From positions 1 to 64,000 of the forward strand of contig NW_025955082.1 in assembly GCF_022376445.1 (NCBI RefSeq): a stretch of DNA of 64,000 nucleotides. The letters are read 5' to 3'. Made by a program: the position numbers and the translations under genes. Source of the stretch: Fomitopsis serialis (Eukaryota; Basidiomycota; Agaricomycetes; Polyporales; Fomitopsidaceae). A model generated the notes under the pieces. The model searched no databases. It was not told where the DNA came from and worked only from the letters and a program-made list of their open reading frames with translations. This document shows positions 1-12,262 of this stretch, piece after piece; position 1 is the stretch's first letter; each line of letters opens with the position of its first letter.

Positions 1-901
1 CGAAGCACACCTCGCGGCTCCTACCCCTCCCCCCTCTGCCTCCGACTCACCCTCGAGTCCGTGGGCAGGCGGCTTCGCAGACATCCTCCTCCCGGCTCGC
101 CCCGCTCGCGCGCGGACATCCTCTCCCAGGCCGAGGCCGACGACCCCGGCGTGCCCGCCTACGCAGTCGACCTCCTCGACGCGCTCGTCGCCAGCGAGCT
201 GGACGTCTCCCTCCGCACACCGGCCTTCGCCCACGGGCCGCCCCGCGCACCCCGCCGCGCGCGCGCACGAGAGCGAGTCGTTCGGGACCGCCGCCGCGCG
301 GATCCTCGCAGACACCTCCCTCCCGCCCTCGCCGCGCGCGGGGTCCCCCGCGCCCTCGCGGTCGCCGGCACGCGACAGGAGCACGTCGGCGACCTCGATG
401 CCGCGTGGATCAACGTGGCGATCCCCCGCCCGCGCGCGAGCGCGTCCAAGGCGGGCGCGGGCCCGTCGAACGCGCAGAGGATCCGGAGGAGCCTGCACCT
501 CGGCGGGCTCGGCGCGTCCAAGTCGAACCCGAACATGAAGGCGGCCGCCGCGGCGCACGCGCACGCGCACAGCAGGCTCGGCTCGGGCTCGCCCCTCCGG
601 AGCGCGCTCGCGCAGACGTCCAGCTCGCTGTCGTCCGTCCCGGAGAGCCTGGCGTCGAGCACGTCGGACGACGAAGACGGCAACGGCAACGGCGACGGGA
701 GGCGGAGGCGGAGAGGAGGGGGCGGGGAGGAGAAAGGCGGGCCGCGCGGAGGACGCGAGGATGGCGGAGATGGGCGCGGACCTGGACGAGAGCAGGTCGT
801 TCTCTGTTGTGTCGTTCAGTGTGAAGGGCGAGGAGCCGCAGGGCGTGGGTGGGCTCGTGGCTAGAGTGCGCAACCGGCTGAGTGGGCTGGGCAGGCGGTG
901 A
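1..901 (+). CDS. Partial hypothetical protein, 3' part of gene, low complexity
   Basis: The gene enters from the left edge. One frame gives ADILSQAEADDPGVPAYAVD, and later SLHLGGLGASKSNPN, an Ala/His tract and a Ser-rich stretch ending in an acidic DDEDGNGNGDG run. The most natural C-terminus (MAEMGADLDESRSFSVVSFS, then VARVRNRLSGLGRR and a TGA at 899-901) lies in another frame. At least one frame change is therefore needed near 690-715, inside a purine-rich GGAGGCGGAGG tract with no usable intron borders. A further change may lie near 260-440. I do not recognise the family. The sequence could be a real gene with homopolymer sequencing errors or a decaying one; GC content is very high, which favours base-calling errors. 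Confidence 0.4.
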
Positions 902-1342
902 GGGATGCCAGTTATGCGATGTAGGTTTGGGGGAAGCGGAAGTGGAAGTGGACTGCTGCTTGGATCATTGTAGGTTGCTCGTTTGTTGCTCTCGCTGCAT
1001 GATGTATGTATTCAAGTTGGGACTTTGCTTGCGAAATCTCACATGCTACTACGACTACTCTCTTGCTTCATTTGACGGGCTATGCTGTGTCCTCGTTGAG
1101 TACGACATTGACAACCAACACTAGACAGCTGAGCCTATGTCCTGCCATTCCCAGTCAACTCACGCTCTGAGTACATATGTACTGCAGCCGAGTCTTTGTG
1201 CACAACGTGAAAGAGCAGACAAGTTCCTATAAGTTCTTCATAGTGACTGAAATCTCTAAATAAATGTAGTAGATATGGAGGTGTGGTACGGCCCGTACAA
1301 TTGTATGTTATCCTGGAAGCATGCCTTGCTATCCTCGCACAG
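902..1342. other. Intergenic, no gene seen
   Basis: This AT-richer stretch lies between two genes that converge on it. It probably holds the two 3' UTRs. I see no coding frame, repeat or RNA gene. Confidence 0.5.
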
Positions 1343-2084
1343 CTACACCCCACGAATCATCCGCCTCACAATGCGCTTCCACCTATACGTCTTCGCACCC
1401 AGGTAAATAGGGTCCTTGCTCGAGATGACGCAGGTATGCATCTCGTCGACTGAATCCTGTACCACTAGTATCTCCGAGTCAACGGTCGTAGGACGCAAAT
1501 ACGGGTGGCGTTGGACGCCGTCGGCAGGCTGCTGCGAATCGAGAGAAATTCCAACGCAGCAGACAACGTCTTCCTTGTCCCCTGAGGCATGAGTCTGGAC
1601 TCGGTGACCCTCGAGGTCAGCGTCGGTGATCGGCTTTCCGCAATAAGGACATGGGGTTGTGGGAGCACCAGCGTCGCTCAGGATACTATCGATAGCATCC
1701 CGGGATAGTCGATACTGAACGTTTCGCGCCCTTGATGACGTCAGTATCACCGTCGGAGGGTCGCTATTGGCCGCAGGTGATGCGGGGTGCGAAACGGCGG
1801 GCGACGACGTCGACGTGGAGGGATACTCGTACGGCAAGAAGCCCGTGTCCTGCGGCTTGCGGGAGTAGGGGCTGGAACGAGGGCTGCGCCGTCGGCGAGG
1901 ATGGCGCAGGAGACTCCTCCCGGATGAGCCAGAGGGTTGTGCGTCTTGCAAGATCCGCAAGCAGGACGGAACCACCTTGGTTCGGAGGGATGCCGAGATC
2001 TGAGGGAAGGGGTATGGGTCCAGCCGTCATCGTAGGTGCCGCCGGGCGCGAAACGGATGGTGACGGTGTCGACGTCGGTCCCAT
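1343..2084 (-). CDS. Hypothetical protein with C2H2-like zinc finger
   Basis: The C-terminal 150 residues read well in one frame: a Ser/Thr/Pro-rich linker, then a compact motif CPYCGKPITDADLEGHRVQTH split as CPYC, 11 residues, H, 4 residues, H. That spacing resembles a degenerate C2H2 zinc finger. A basic tail (YRWKRIVRRMIRGV) ends at 1343. The 5' half is uncertain. A Pro/Ser-rich start codon frame begins at 2084, but it is not in the same frame as the C-terminus, so an intron or frameshift lies between about 1850 and 1980. The protein is possibly nucleic-acid binding; that is inference from the finger only. Confidence 0.45.
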
Positions 2085-2906
2085 GAGGTAGGCATGAGGT
2101 CAAGGGATTGAGCCTGACTAAAATTGAGCCTGACTAAATCCCTCGTCCATCGCTTCTGGAATGCAGGGTGCGCGGTACCACGGTAAGCCATAGCCATACC
2201 ATGACGAGCGCTTGGGCTTCGCCGTCGTCTGTCGTGCTCCGTACTTCCCCACCACGGCCTATCTTGTCGGGTGCATCAGGTTGCGTAGCAGACAGTGGCC
2301 GCTGGTTGGGATGTTGATGGAACCTGGACTCCCCGCGGAGGCCCCTACACCAGTATGACGAACCCTTGGGCGGGGACACCTGCAGAGGAGGTCAGCGGGA
2401 CGCGACAAGCGGCGAGGTGAGAACATACATGGCCATGAGAGTCCGCCGAACAGCAATCCGGCGTAGGATGACGATTGAATCAGGAAGCACGATGCTTGGA
2501 GATGGCTCGAGAGCGGGCCCGAGTGGGCTACGGAAGGTTTCAAGTGTCGCATGAGGAGTGAATGCGATGGCGAAGTGAGAGAGTGGAATGAGTTTGTCGG
2601 CCCTGCAGTAGGGCCTTAAATACCAGTAAGGACAGGGGTTTCACGAGCTTGTGGACTCTGGTGTCAAAGCGTCGGGTGGCGCTAAGGGATGTGGCCACCG
2701 CAAGGCCATAGCAACAGCACACAAAGCGGGGCGCCGAAAGGGATAAAGTGTGTGGCCAAAGCGCGGCACGATCGCCACACAGGGGCTCTCTATCTCACTT
2801 TGGTTAAGCGTCGACGTAGCTGGGCCTGACATTGTCATGTCAATAGAAAGCAGAGACCACACTTGACCCACGTACTGACTACAGGTGGCCACCCTCGCGA
2901 CGTCGA
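2085..2906. other. Intergenic, only weak short frames
   Basis: Short open frames exist on the minus strand around 2259-2552, with a hydrophobic patch and a GTATGT-like donor. None has recognisable domains or a convincing gene structure. This stretch probably contains the promoter of the gene ending at 1343. Confidence 0.4.
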
Positions 2907-4362
2907 TCATTTGCCCAAGTTCAGCAGCGCCTCGTGCACAGCGGTACCCTCCTCTTCGGACAACAGAATCACGGAACGAGCGGAGAAGCGCGGAATGACC
3001 CGATACCACATAAAGCGAGGTTCGTGCCAGCTCGGCGGAACGTACACAGTGTCGGCGGCGGGTGCGCGATTGAGCCCGATGTGTTCAAGATGAGGCGAGC
3101 GATTCGCTAATTTGAATGCGCGCCGATGCGCCCATTCGGTGAACCCATCGTCTTTAAAGGTTGCCGGGAGAGTGATGGTTATGGCCACGAGGTATTTCGT
3201 GGTTTGATCGTCCACGCAGCGCTCCTGATAGCAGCAAAATAAGAGGCGTGAGGAGGCAAGAAGAAACATATACGCAATGGCTTACGATGTCATCCTCGAT
3301 CTGCATTGCATCTCGCCCATCGCAGAAAGTCAGTTGCAGAAATTTCACTGTCTCGTTCTCCGAGTTCCAATATAGTGGTATCGAGACAGATCCTAAGATG
3401 ACGGGTCGGTATGCGTGGATCGTGTTCTCAGCCATGTACCCCATTTCGGGACTACGTAGGGTCAAGCGCCGTACATGACCTTGAAGGGGCAGCGGTATGT
3501 CCGTCGAGAGGAAATCCAACTTTGGAGGGGTAGTGACGGTTTGACGATTAAAAATTGCCAGTTTGGGGCCTACCCGAAGTGTGTGGATGCCGGGGAAAGC
3601 GCGAAATATAACGCCAACGTGCGAGATGATCCCATGCGATATCGCGAGTTCTTGCAATTTCGGCCAACTCGGTCCCGTCGCTGCTAAGAGAGGGTCCGTG
3701 TGGTACCCTATCGAAAGGGAAACAAGCGACTCGGAGAACTTGTTAAGTGTCGCGGTCAGCTCCTCTCGAGGAAAGCTCTGAGAGTCATCGAAGCGACAGG
3801 TCAACACCTTAGGGCGGCTCACCGCTCGGGACAGAACCGTAAGTGTCGCCCCGTTTGCAGCCAAGAGGTGTATCGTCTCGAGCGCAGCGGAAGCCGCGAT
3901 TGCTTCAGCTAGGTCGGGAATGTCCTCCAACAGGTAGCCTATCGATCCGAAGGACAGAGTTCGCAATTGGTGGGACCTTCTGATGACTTGGGCGAGCATG
4001 GAAGGTCCTTCCGTGTAGTCGGCACAGGACAGCGACCGTTCCCCATCAAATGGCCAGGATTTGATACAAAGGGATGCCAAGAGCCCGGGACGAGAGGGTT
4101 CGTTGAGCATGTACTCGCAAAAGCGGCGAATCGACTCGGGGCTCCATCGACTGGTGATAGTCACCTCTCTGACGAAATATCGTAGCGCGATGTTATGGAC
4201 AGCGTGGCAAGTATGCGCTAGACGCAACATGTCTCGCCGCTCTGTGTATTGTAGCAATGTGTTGATGATATCATAATATAAGTCCATGAACCTCATCTTG
4301 GTTCGCGGCCTGGGCAAATCTGGACGGTGGTAGATGCGCCAGCACTGCCACGTCAATGTCAT
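2907..4362 (-). CDS. F-box-like protein with LRR-like C-terminal region
   Basis: Two exons: 4362-3286 and 3224-2907, joined by a 61-bp intron (GTAAG ... CTATCAG, phase 0). The N-terminus MRFMDLYYDIINTLLQYTER followed by RDMLRLAHTCHAVHNIALRY fits the helical F-box pattern (two helices, then a HTCHAVHN-type turn). The rest alternates leucine-rich helices and strands (SHQLRTLSFG, LAEAIAASAALETIHLL, SWPKLQELAI), as in the large basidiomycete families of F-box/LRR-like proteins. These usually recruit substrates to SCF ubiquitin ligases. A likely start is the ATG at 4296 just before the F-box; the in-frame ATG at 4362 adds 22 residues. The family is recognised by pattern only, and F-box identity is moderate. 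Confidence 0.7.
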
Positions 4363-4852
4363 ACGCTAGTCGCCTAGGAATCGCTCTCGTGACGTACCTC
4401 CTCGGACAACGGATTTCTGCTGTAAATGCTGTAGAGTCAGTGTGAAAGCATTACGTGCCACCAGTGGGTGGTAGGAGGTTACAGCGATTCGGAGGTTCGC
4501 TGGCGACCGTCGCCGTATGTAAAACACGTTGTATTCGGGCGTCTATGGATCGAGATTATGTTTCTCGCAAACACCACGCAAAAGGGAACATCTGCACACC
4601 CTTCGGCGACTGGGTCCGACGAGCAAGGTCGGGTTGCTAGGTACATCCGAAGATCATCAAATGTACATCCCATCTCATCATCAAACTGAATACGGCCCGA
4701 GGTACGTCGTACTACACACAAGTACACAGGTAGTAGTGGCACACCCCCAGGCCGGTTAGCGAACACTGAAAGCACATACATGACGACAACTTGCTCTGAG
4801 TACTGAGTACATGGATACGTGATTCACGGAGAGCATAATCAGCAACTACGCA
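4363..4852. other. Intergenic, probable promoter and 3' UTR
   Basis: No gene structure is seen. It lies between the F-box gene (whose promoter must be here) and the 3' end of the secreted repeat protein. Confidence 0.4.
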
Positions 4853-5474
4853 TCAATCCAGGTCATCGATTTCCATCCTAGCCAACAGATCCGCGAAGGT
4901 TTCCAAATCGGCGCGCTTGTGCTTCCTATGATTCAAGCTCTTCTCCACCGGCTCTGGAGTGTTTGGCGGCGGAGGAGGAGGCGGCGGAGGTGAAGGGGTG
5001 CGATTTCTCGCAGGAGAGCGAGCCTGCAAGTAGTCAACGATGTCATAGAGATCGCGCTTGTGCTTCCTATGATTCAAATTCGTCACCACCGGCTCTGGGG
5101 TGTTTGGCGGAGGAGGAGGCGGCGGAGGAGGCGAAGGGGTACGATGCCGCGCAGGAGAGCGAGCCTGCAAGTATTCAATGACGTCGTATAGATCGCGCTT
5201 GTGTTTCCTATGGTTCTTCTCCTCCGGTTCCGGGGTGTTTGGCGGCGGAGGGGGAGGCGGCGGGGGCGAAGGGGTGCGGTTCCGCGCAGGAGAGCGAGCC
5301 TGAACGGCACGGGCATCAAGCGACCCGTCATAGAATCCACGAGTATTCCTGAGGATGGGTCAGGATTGTCAATGGGATGTTACGGGCACGGACGTACAAA
5401 TCAATGGGAAGAGCAATAGCCGGGACGATAGCACCTGCAACGAGTGCCGCCGTCGCAACGATGGAATAACGCAT
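4853..5474 (-). CDS. Secreted repeat protein with dibasic cleavage sites (candidate Kex2-processed peptide precursor)
   Basis: Two exons, 5474-5398 and 5348-4853, separated by a 49-bp intron (GTACGT ... CTCAG), give 190 residues. Exon 1 encodes a clear signal peptide (MRYSIVATAALVAGAIVPAI, then ALPID). Exon 2 holds three near-identical units. Each has QARSPAR, a short variable residue, RTPS, a run of about nine prolines, NTPEP and a basic block ending NHRKHKR. Units 1 and 2 are followed by DLYDVIEYL or DLYDIVDYL. The KR of each basic block is a classical kexin (Kex2) site, so secretory processing would release similar Pro-rich peptides. The last unit ends with an acidic tail (MEIDDLD). This arrangement matches fungal Kex2-processed repeat proteins; the peptide function is unknown. 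Confidence 0.8.
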
Positions 5475-8400
5475 GTTGGCTGATGTTTGAAGTCGTCAGG
5501 TGGCGTACAGGGAATGAGTGTTGGGCGTGAACACAAAAAGCGCGACTGGTAGCAGCGAGAATCATTAACAACTGCGTAGTAGCATCACAATATAATGGAC
5601 ACTTACCTGCCAGAGTCTGCACTTGAGTTGAGCTCGAAGAGGAAGAGGAGCTGAAGACAACCAGCGATGAGAGCTCTCCTTATATACATGCGAGGCATGT
5701 ACTCCTACGACCAGATGATACGCCGCGGTGAGACCGTATGCATTCTGCGCCGATCTCTGCATCGATTCATCTGACTCCACCGGTCTTCTACGGGCGCGAT
5801 TCTGACCACAGCGCTGCATCCTGATGTTGTCTGAACACGAGTATCAGCTGCCGCTGTGATTGCGATTATGAGATATACAATGCAGTTGTGTTCTGGCATG
5901 TTGTCGAGATCATGTCCTCGGTCCAGCCTCTGCTCAGTCCATGAATGTGTATAGCACGCCACGGGACCACTTGGCCGCTCTTGACTTGTCTACTCGGTGA
6001 TAGAACGACTTACAGTCGTGCAGTGAGAAGCCTCGAGATTGCTGTGCCAACAACGGGGGGACACGCCCTAGTGGTGCCAGAGTCGGATATTGTACCATCA
6101 AGACGCTTGACACAGCGCCCAGGGCCCAGGCTAGTGCAACTGGACGATCTCCCGGTGAGACATCCGGCTGGCCGGATGCTTTAGCAAGTAAGTGCGATGT
6201 CAAGCCGCGCGAGATGAATTGATAATTCACCTGGAGTTCAAAACACAACTTGAAGCCGGCCGAAGCTGCCCAGCAACAACTTAGCTCGTCTCGTCAGCAG
6301 GCCGGGCAGTCTCCTAGTCAATAATTTGGGGTCACTCTTCCTGAGGCTATCCTGCTTGCACTCGGGGTGTGGCGTAGCAGCCATAAATCTATCTTATTTT
6401 CTGCTAAGGGTGTCACTCGGAGAGTGAGCGAAACCTGGACGCAGAGAAACCGCATGCAACACACCGCCTGTGAGCGTAACTCTGAGCCAAGTCATTGACT
6501 AGCACAGCCGTGGGCGCATAGTGTGATCGAAGGATCGCCCGAACGGTGCGTAAATCTCTGGACACAGAGGCTGTGGTAGTAGTACGCTGTGCCAGTGGTA
6601 CGGTCCTCCCCATGGGAACAGCCCTGCCAAAAGTGGACACCGCGTTACATGGCGATTGTCTACACTAGGGTCTCAGAGTCTTCAGAGCACAGAAATAGCA
6701 CCGCGGCTGTGCTACCTACTGGCAATCTGGAGACTCTAAAGGTTCAAGTAGTCACATTGGCCGCGATCGGAGAGACGGACTCACAGTGCGTAGGCTTACA
6801 CCCCACATGGAGAGATACGCATTGAGTACCTGGCACCGGGTATCTTTCCACCTGCATCACGCCTCCGCGCATTCTCGAGCGTGGACATGGTGGGCATCAA
6901 GGCGGCGGCGATCTTTTGGCGATCTCACATCATCTCAGTCGAGGAACGTCGGAGGAACGAGTTGAACTACGCGGTCACGTGCACTATGCCGACCGCGTCT
7001 CCGACTCGGATATTCTCTCTAGATCAGTGACGACTTCAAAACCGGGCACACGAAGGGCTGGTTTACATGTTACAGTAACACGCGGTACTTGCTATGATGA
7101 CGCAGTGTCGAGGGTGAACTAGATCGAGATTTGATGCCGAGGTCGACTGGCAGAGCATGCGGATAGCCTGAGAACAACTGGCCAGACGAACTGTAACTTC
7201 AAGTTCACGGTATTCAGCATAATAGTCCATGCATGCTCCGACTGAGCTGTGGGCATTTGCGCCCGGTCCATTATAATTGAGTAGGGGCAACGCACTACCA
7301 ATTCAAACTCCGACACGTCCGCGCCACCCGCCTGCCGCGCCTCACAAAGTGGGCGCGGAAAGAGGTGCACTTTTCTCCGGTTCATCCACTTCAGAATATT
7401 CCGGAGAAGTGATGATAATTCATGTAAATTCGGGCTTGAGAAAGTGTTCTGGATAGAATTTCCGAAAATGTTCTGCGGCGGCGGCAATTTTTATTGCCCG
7501 ACAATAAGAACACTGCAAAAAAGTCCATCCAGAAGACTTTGTCAGACGAGGCTCAATGACCACGTTCGCACATTTGATGCAGGAGCTGGAACGCGGTGGA
7601 ACGCCAGAAGTGCACCTCTTTGTCGCGGTGCGACGCGTGTTACGTAAGCAAGTCGCGCGCGCCACTAGCGCGCCTCGACGCGTTCACCGCCAGTCTTGTG
7701 TCTATCGTTCGTGTTCCCTTGCTGCTACACGTACCAAACTACCGTCAACATGTTTGTATCACTGTCTCCGACAGCCCAGAAAATTTACTCGGCCCAGGAT
7801 TGGCTCCCAGCATACAAAAGGTGGATTCTGCCCTTCTGGGCTCATCACCGATGATCCATGGGCCTGGAAGATTATTTCGGACCATATGATTTCTTGTACC
7901 GTGGGTCTGAATGTGTGATGAAGTTGACCTTGTGGTTAGATTTCTCATACACAGCTTTCACCGAGACATTGTATGGAGTTCCTCCAACATAATGACTACC
8001 ATGACATGCTGTATTCATTTCACTCCTCTGCAGAATTTCACAGACACTCGTAAGATACACACCAGTCTAGCTGAATATATTTGTGATTTAATACAAACCA
8101 TATCGGAAGCGACAGCACGATGAGACAGTCGTGTCCACTTTCTCGCCGCGTCTTGATCACGTGACCGAGGACGCTTTTCGGAAAGGTGTTGCCCCTAGTC
8201 ATTATAATGCGGCAATTCCAAGTGAGCAGTACAGGCCAGCGAATACAATCACATCACATCGACGTTATGTGTATCAAAGACTTCAAGTCATGTAAGTCAC
8301 GGTAGCACACATGGCATCAAGCCAACAAGGAATAGTGGGCACTGATGCTATGAGTTCCCCGTACTCAGGTAGCAAGCAAGCGGCTGCGCAGAAAAGGGGC

Positions 8401-10824
8401 GTAATCCTGTCATGTCTGCAACAGGCTGTCATACTGATATAAAAGCCCAGAAAGTGTCAACTTACACGGTGAGCGCGCTGAAATTTGAGACTCAAAGATG
8501 TACTTTGCATGCATTTTATGCTGTCCAGATATCCTCAATCCGGTCACAATAAAAAAACATGTGCCCGTACCTACAGTGCCTTTAGCGGAGACCGCAATCG
8601 CACAGAATGCGACTTACGATGCCCTTATGCGCCGGCATGCGAGAGGCAAGACAATATTACCTTATGTACCATTGTTCGGCGTCCGAGATGACATCAGCGA
8701 CTGTCTGTGGTTCCAACTTCGCATGTTTGTCCTCCCAGATTGTGTGCCTACTCCGCTCGTATTGACACGAGTCGGTAATAGAGTTCAGGCATCAGTACTT
8801 CGTTATCGGCCCCGGCGATCGAACCTTACATACCTCAAATTCCGTCTGATCGGCACACGAGCAGTCGTATGACTGTGCTGTTGACGAGGTCCTACCAATA
8901 CCTCCCCCGAGTGACTGTCTCTTCCTCATAATTCGTGCGCACCGGCACCGTCGGAAACACAGTGTAGTATCAGCGAGGTAGCGCAGGCAAGAACACATCA
9001 GCTATGCCCCAAACTTGTAACAAACTGTGGAAGATGCCCCTACAACCGGATATCACGGGAGCCCATGCTATTCATGGACCACTTGTAGCAAGGCTCCGTT
9101 TGAGTCGTACCTGGCATCGCGGGAGCACCTCGCATGCGCGACAGAACCTAAACACGACGCCCAAAGGCATATTCCCGCGGACGCTTCCATGAGACACTGA
9201 AACATTTAGGTTGTGCCGAGCGCATTCATTCCGTGCCAGTGGTTGTGCATGCACCGCTGACATCTACTCTGCGAGCGGCGGCAGACTGTTGACTGGCCCA
9301 AGGTGCGGCGTTCGTGTCAGTCTGCTACCCACTTATTTTGAACCAAGCGTGAGCTAATGTACCAGCTGAGACTACTGACGACGGGCCTTCGGGTTCTGGT
9401 CGTGCGAGCTGTTCGTACAGAGCGCATTGACTCGAAGGTTGCCGAGAATAAGCTAGTGGAATCCAACGGCCTCCGGGTATGTCCGAGGTTCGGACGTCTT
9501 TGATATCCACGGAAGCCACAGACCTGCTGCCAAACGTCAACTAAGCCCGCATACCGCCCTGTTGCCGGACGGCGTCCTGACAAAAATCTTCAGCATGAGG
9601 ATTCGTGCGGAAGACGTTCGACAGTGCGCCCACCTCCTGACCTCGCGCATCCCACCAACGAGGGCTAGCCACACGAGCGCTGCACCATTACAGTCAGTCC
9701 GGCGTCATCGGAGGAGGCAGAAAAAACCTGACAGAAGCAGTTTCTGCGAACCACAGGAGACCACAGCCACACCGAATTCCCACCGCAGGCAGCGAGATTG
9801 AGTTCTGCCGAAATGCTAGCAACTCAGCCGTTCAAAGACGATCCCTTTGAGAAGCAATACTCACGTCAGCGCGGATATTGGTAGCTGAAGTTGAGCTGAA
9901 GACTTTCAGTTACTGGCAGAGACTTCGCATCCACTGTCAAGCAAGGCTGCAGAGCCATGAAGCGTATCATGTACCGTGGACATTGTGTACTATGCCGGTC
10001 TCTTCCCGGGTGCCATCTTTGATACCTTGTGCGATAACACCGCAGGAGAAACAATTCGACGACAGCCCGAAAATGCCTTCAACCTAGAGATGGGGCTAAG
10101 CTTGATTAGCTCACAAATACAGGAGCCTACATACGCACCGCAACACAACACGGCATCCCGGACCCACAACGGCCGCCGAACATAGCACGTCAGCCTTCTG
10201 CGCGCGTGGCCTTGCACTTGCCAGCAAGGCACCACACCGCAGCAAACAGTGAGCCAACGCCGAGACGGATCTACACTGCGTAGCCAGCCACAAAGCACGA
10301 ATAAAGCACGAATAAAGCGTCGGCATTGCCGGCGCGGGGGACTATAATGTACAAGATGTGCCAACCACGAAGAACGACATTGACACCAACGATGACGACG
10401 GCTACCGCGAGCCGGCCTTGCGTGCAATCAAGGTATCTCGATACCGGACACGCATTTACAAAAGTACAGTAGTAAAGTGTGGCTAAGATATGCAGCAGTG
10501 GGGGTGGTGATGAATAGGAGGGTGGTACGAAGGCCAAACTAAGTCAGGTGTGGTGCGGCGCTCTATGTGAACTGGACTGTGATGATGGAAGATGCGGAGA
10601 CGAGGTACGGTACGATGAGCATGCGGTGCGACGGCGAAAGCGATAGTGCGAGTGTCTGTTACAAACTGGCGGACTGCAGGCGGCGAACGTCCCTCGGGGC
10701 GGGCGTTGACGTATTAGGTGGGCGCCAGAGCGCAGTTTTGGACACAGGGTGGCCGCCGCATGCCGCGCCGCGCATGCAGGGGGCGACGCGGCGGGCGCGG
10801 CGCGGTGCCACGGAGGGCGGGCGG
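5475..10824. other. 5.3-kb gene-poor stretch
   Basis: No gene could be supported on either strand. Short frames worth noting are a minus-strand one at 7420-7665 with two CxxC pairs (CIKC ... CSYC) and a plus-strand one at 8498-8872 of 124 codons. Neither has a recognisable family or clean splice context. The stretch has lower GC than its neighbours and may be eroded transposon or intergenic sequence. Confidence 0.45.
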
Positions 10825-11418
10825 TCACCGCTTCGGCGCGAGAGACGAGAGGGAGAGGCCCTGGGCGAGCTCGGGCTTCCACGCGAGTCTGCGGAGAGCC
10901 TCGGCGTAGTCGACCCACTCGCGGCGGCGCTCCTTGCTCTCGAGCCATTCCGCGTCGAGGTCGGCGACGTCGAGCTCGTAGAAGTGGTATGTCGAGGACG
11001 CGGTGGGGATTGTCGTCACGAATCGGGTGATTTTGCCACGCACGCCCGCTGCAAAAGATGCACACGCAAGGCATGGTGACGCGGCGCAGAGGGGAGGAGG
11101 AGGTTAGGCAGGGGCGGGGAGGGTAGAGGAACGGATGAGACCTTCTTCCAAGGCTTCCCGCGAGGCTGCTGCTTCCAACTGCCCATCTGATGGCTCCCAT
11201 CCTCCTTTCGGCACTTTGTCACCCAAGAGCATGGCGCGAGGAGCAGAGTCAGCAAGCTGGATGACACCTCGCCGATCGACGAGAAAGGGGAGGAGGGACT
11301 CACAAACCCAGTTATTTGGCCGTTTCCGACTTGTGATCACCAGGACTCTGTTGGCGTTCCTCGCGATCGGGATTGCACAGCAAACGACGCGGGGAGTAGA
11401 CCGTCCTTTATTGCTCAT
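10825..11418 (-). CDS. APS1: Nudix hydrolase, diphosphoinositol polyphosphate phosphohydrolase type
   Basis: Three exons (11418-11304, 11213-11142, 11048-10825) join in frame to 136 residues. Splicing restores NNWVLPKGGWE, the hallmark start of the fungal Aps1/DIPP Nudix domain, and then REALEEAGV, the end of the Nudix box with the catalytic REx2EE acids. The first intron has a strong GTGAGT donor; the second has a weak GTCTCA donor. One extra residue sits between GGWE and RE compared with the usual box spacing. The C-terminal YHFYELDVADLDAEW matches the family's final strand and helix. Known relatives hydrolyse diphosphoinositol polyphosphates and diadenosine polyphosphates. Upstream GC-rich sequence (11419-12020) is open in several frames but looks like leader or promoter. 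Confidence 0.85.
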
Positions 11419-12262
11419 GGCGGCGGCGAGCGGAGACTGAGGTGGCGGTGGCAGAAATCTTCTTGTGAGGCTTGAACGAGGTGCCGGCGGACAATATCCG
11501 AGCCGGTGGCAGCGTCACGGCCTGGCTGGCTGGCTGGGGAGGCGACTAGAGCGAGTGCAGTAAGATATGACAATGTGTGCGCCGACGCGAGACCTGCTGG
11601 GAGGAAGAGGGAGGCAGTCAGGGATGTGGGGTGTCTGGAGGGGTGCGGCTCACGGATGGTCGTCGGGCGAGGGCTGGGGGCGACGACGGCGGAGGGCGAG
11701 GCGGCACACGACCGTGGTGGCGGTTTGGAATTAGCAGGAGAGGGCGGGAGGTAGCTTATGAGGGCGAGGGCAGAGGCGTCTGGCCGACGAGTATCGTGGT
11801 GGCTCACCAGGCGGGCGTCAAGCGCGGCCGAGCGGCCGCCCCGCCCAATGAGTGCGCGCACGTTCGCCGGCCAGCGACTCGCCGCGCTCCCGCCCATCAA
11901 CCCTCCATCAACCCACCCCCTCCCCAGCCCTGTCCGTGCGAGCATCCGGTGTGGCCGCACGCTCGAAGGCACTGTGTTCACAGACAGATAGCACACCGTG
12001 TTCTCGCATCTTAGGTTCACAGCAGCGAAGATCCACCGTGCTTCGCAATCTCGATAGCAATATACTACTCATCTCAGACGCGCGAAGATCTCCGTATAAA
12101 TACCACCCGTCCAATATACATCACGGCGACCTCTGCTCGCCCACAACCCGGGGTACCCTCCGTCTACGTCTACCAACGGCTACACAGGCGGATGCTCGGA
12201 GCAGCGTTTCGAAGATCGAAGCTCGCATGCGCCTTCTACTCGTTCCATCTGTCCGAGAAGTA
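11419..12262. other. GC-rich spacer between Nudix and ZIP genes
   Basis: No coding structure is supported. The 5' end of the Nudix gene and the 3' end of the ZIP gene flank it, so it probably holds the Nudix promoter and the ZIP 3' UTR. Confidence 0.4.

Noticed and set aside
7420..7665. Zinc-binding domain (CIKC ... CSYC)
   Set aside because: Two CxxC pairs alone are weak, the frame is short and isolated, and I know no family with this arrangement.
11415..12020. A 201-codon minus-strand frame upstream of the Nudix gene
   Set aside because: GC-rich leader or promoter sequence stays open by composition. There is no domain, and the Nudix start at 11418 is well supported.
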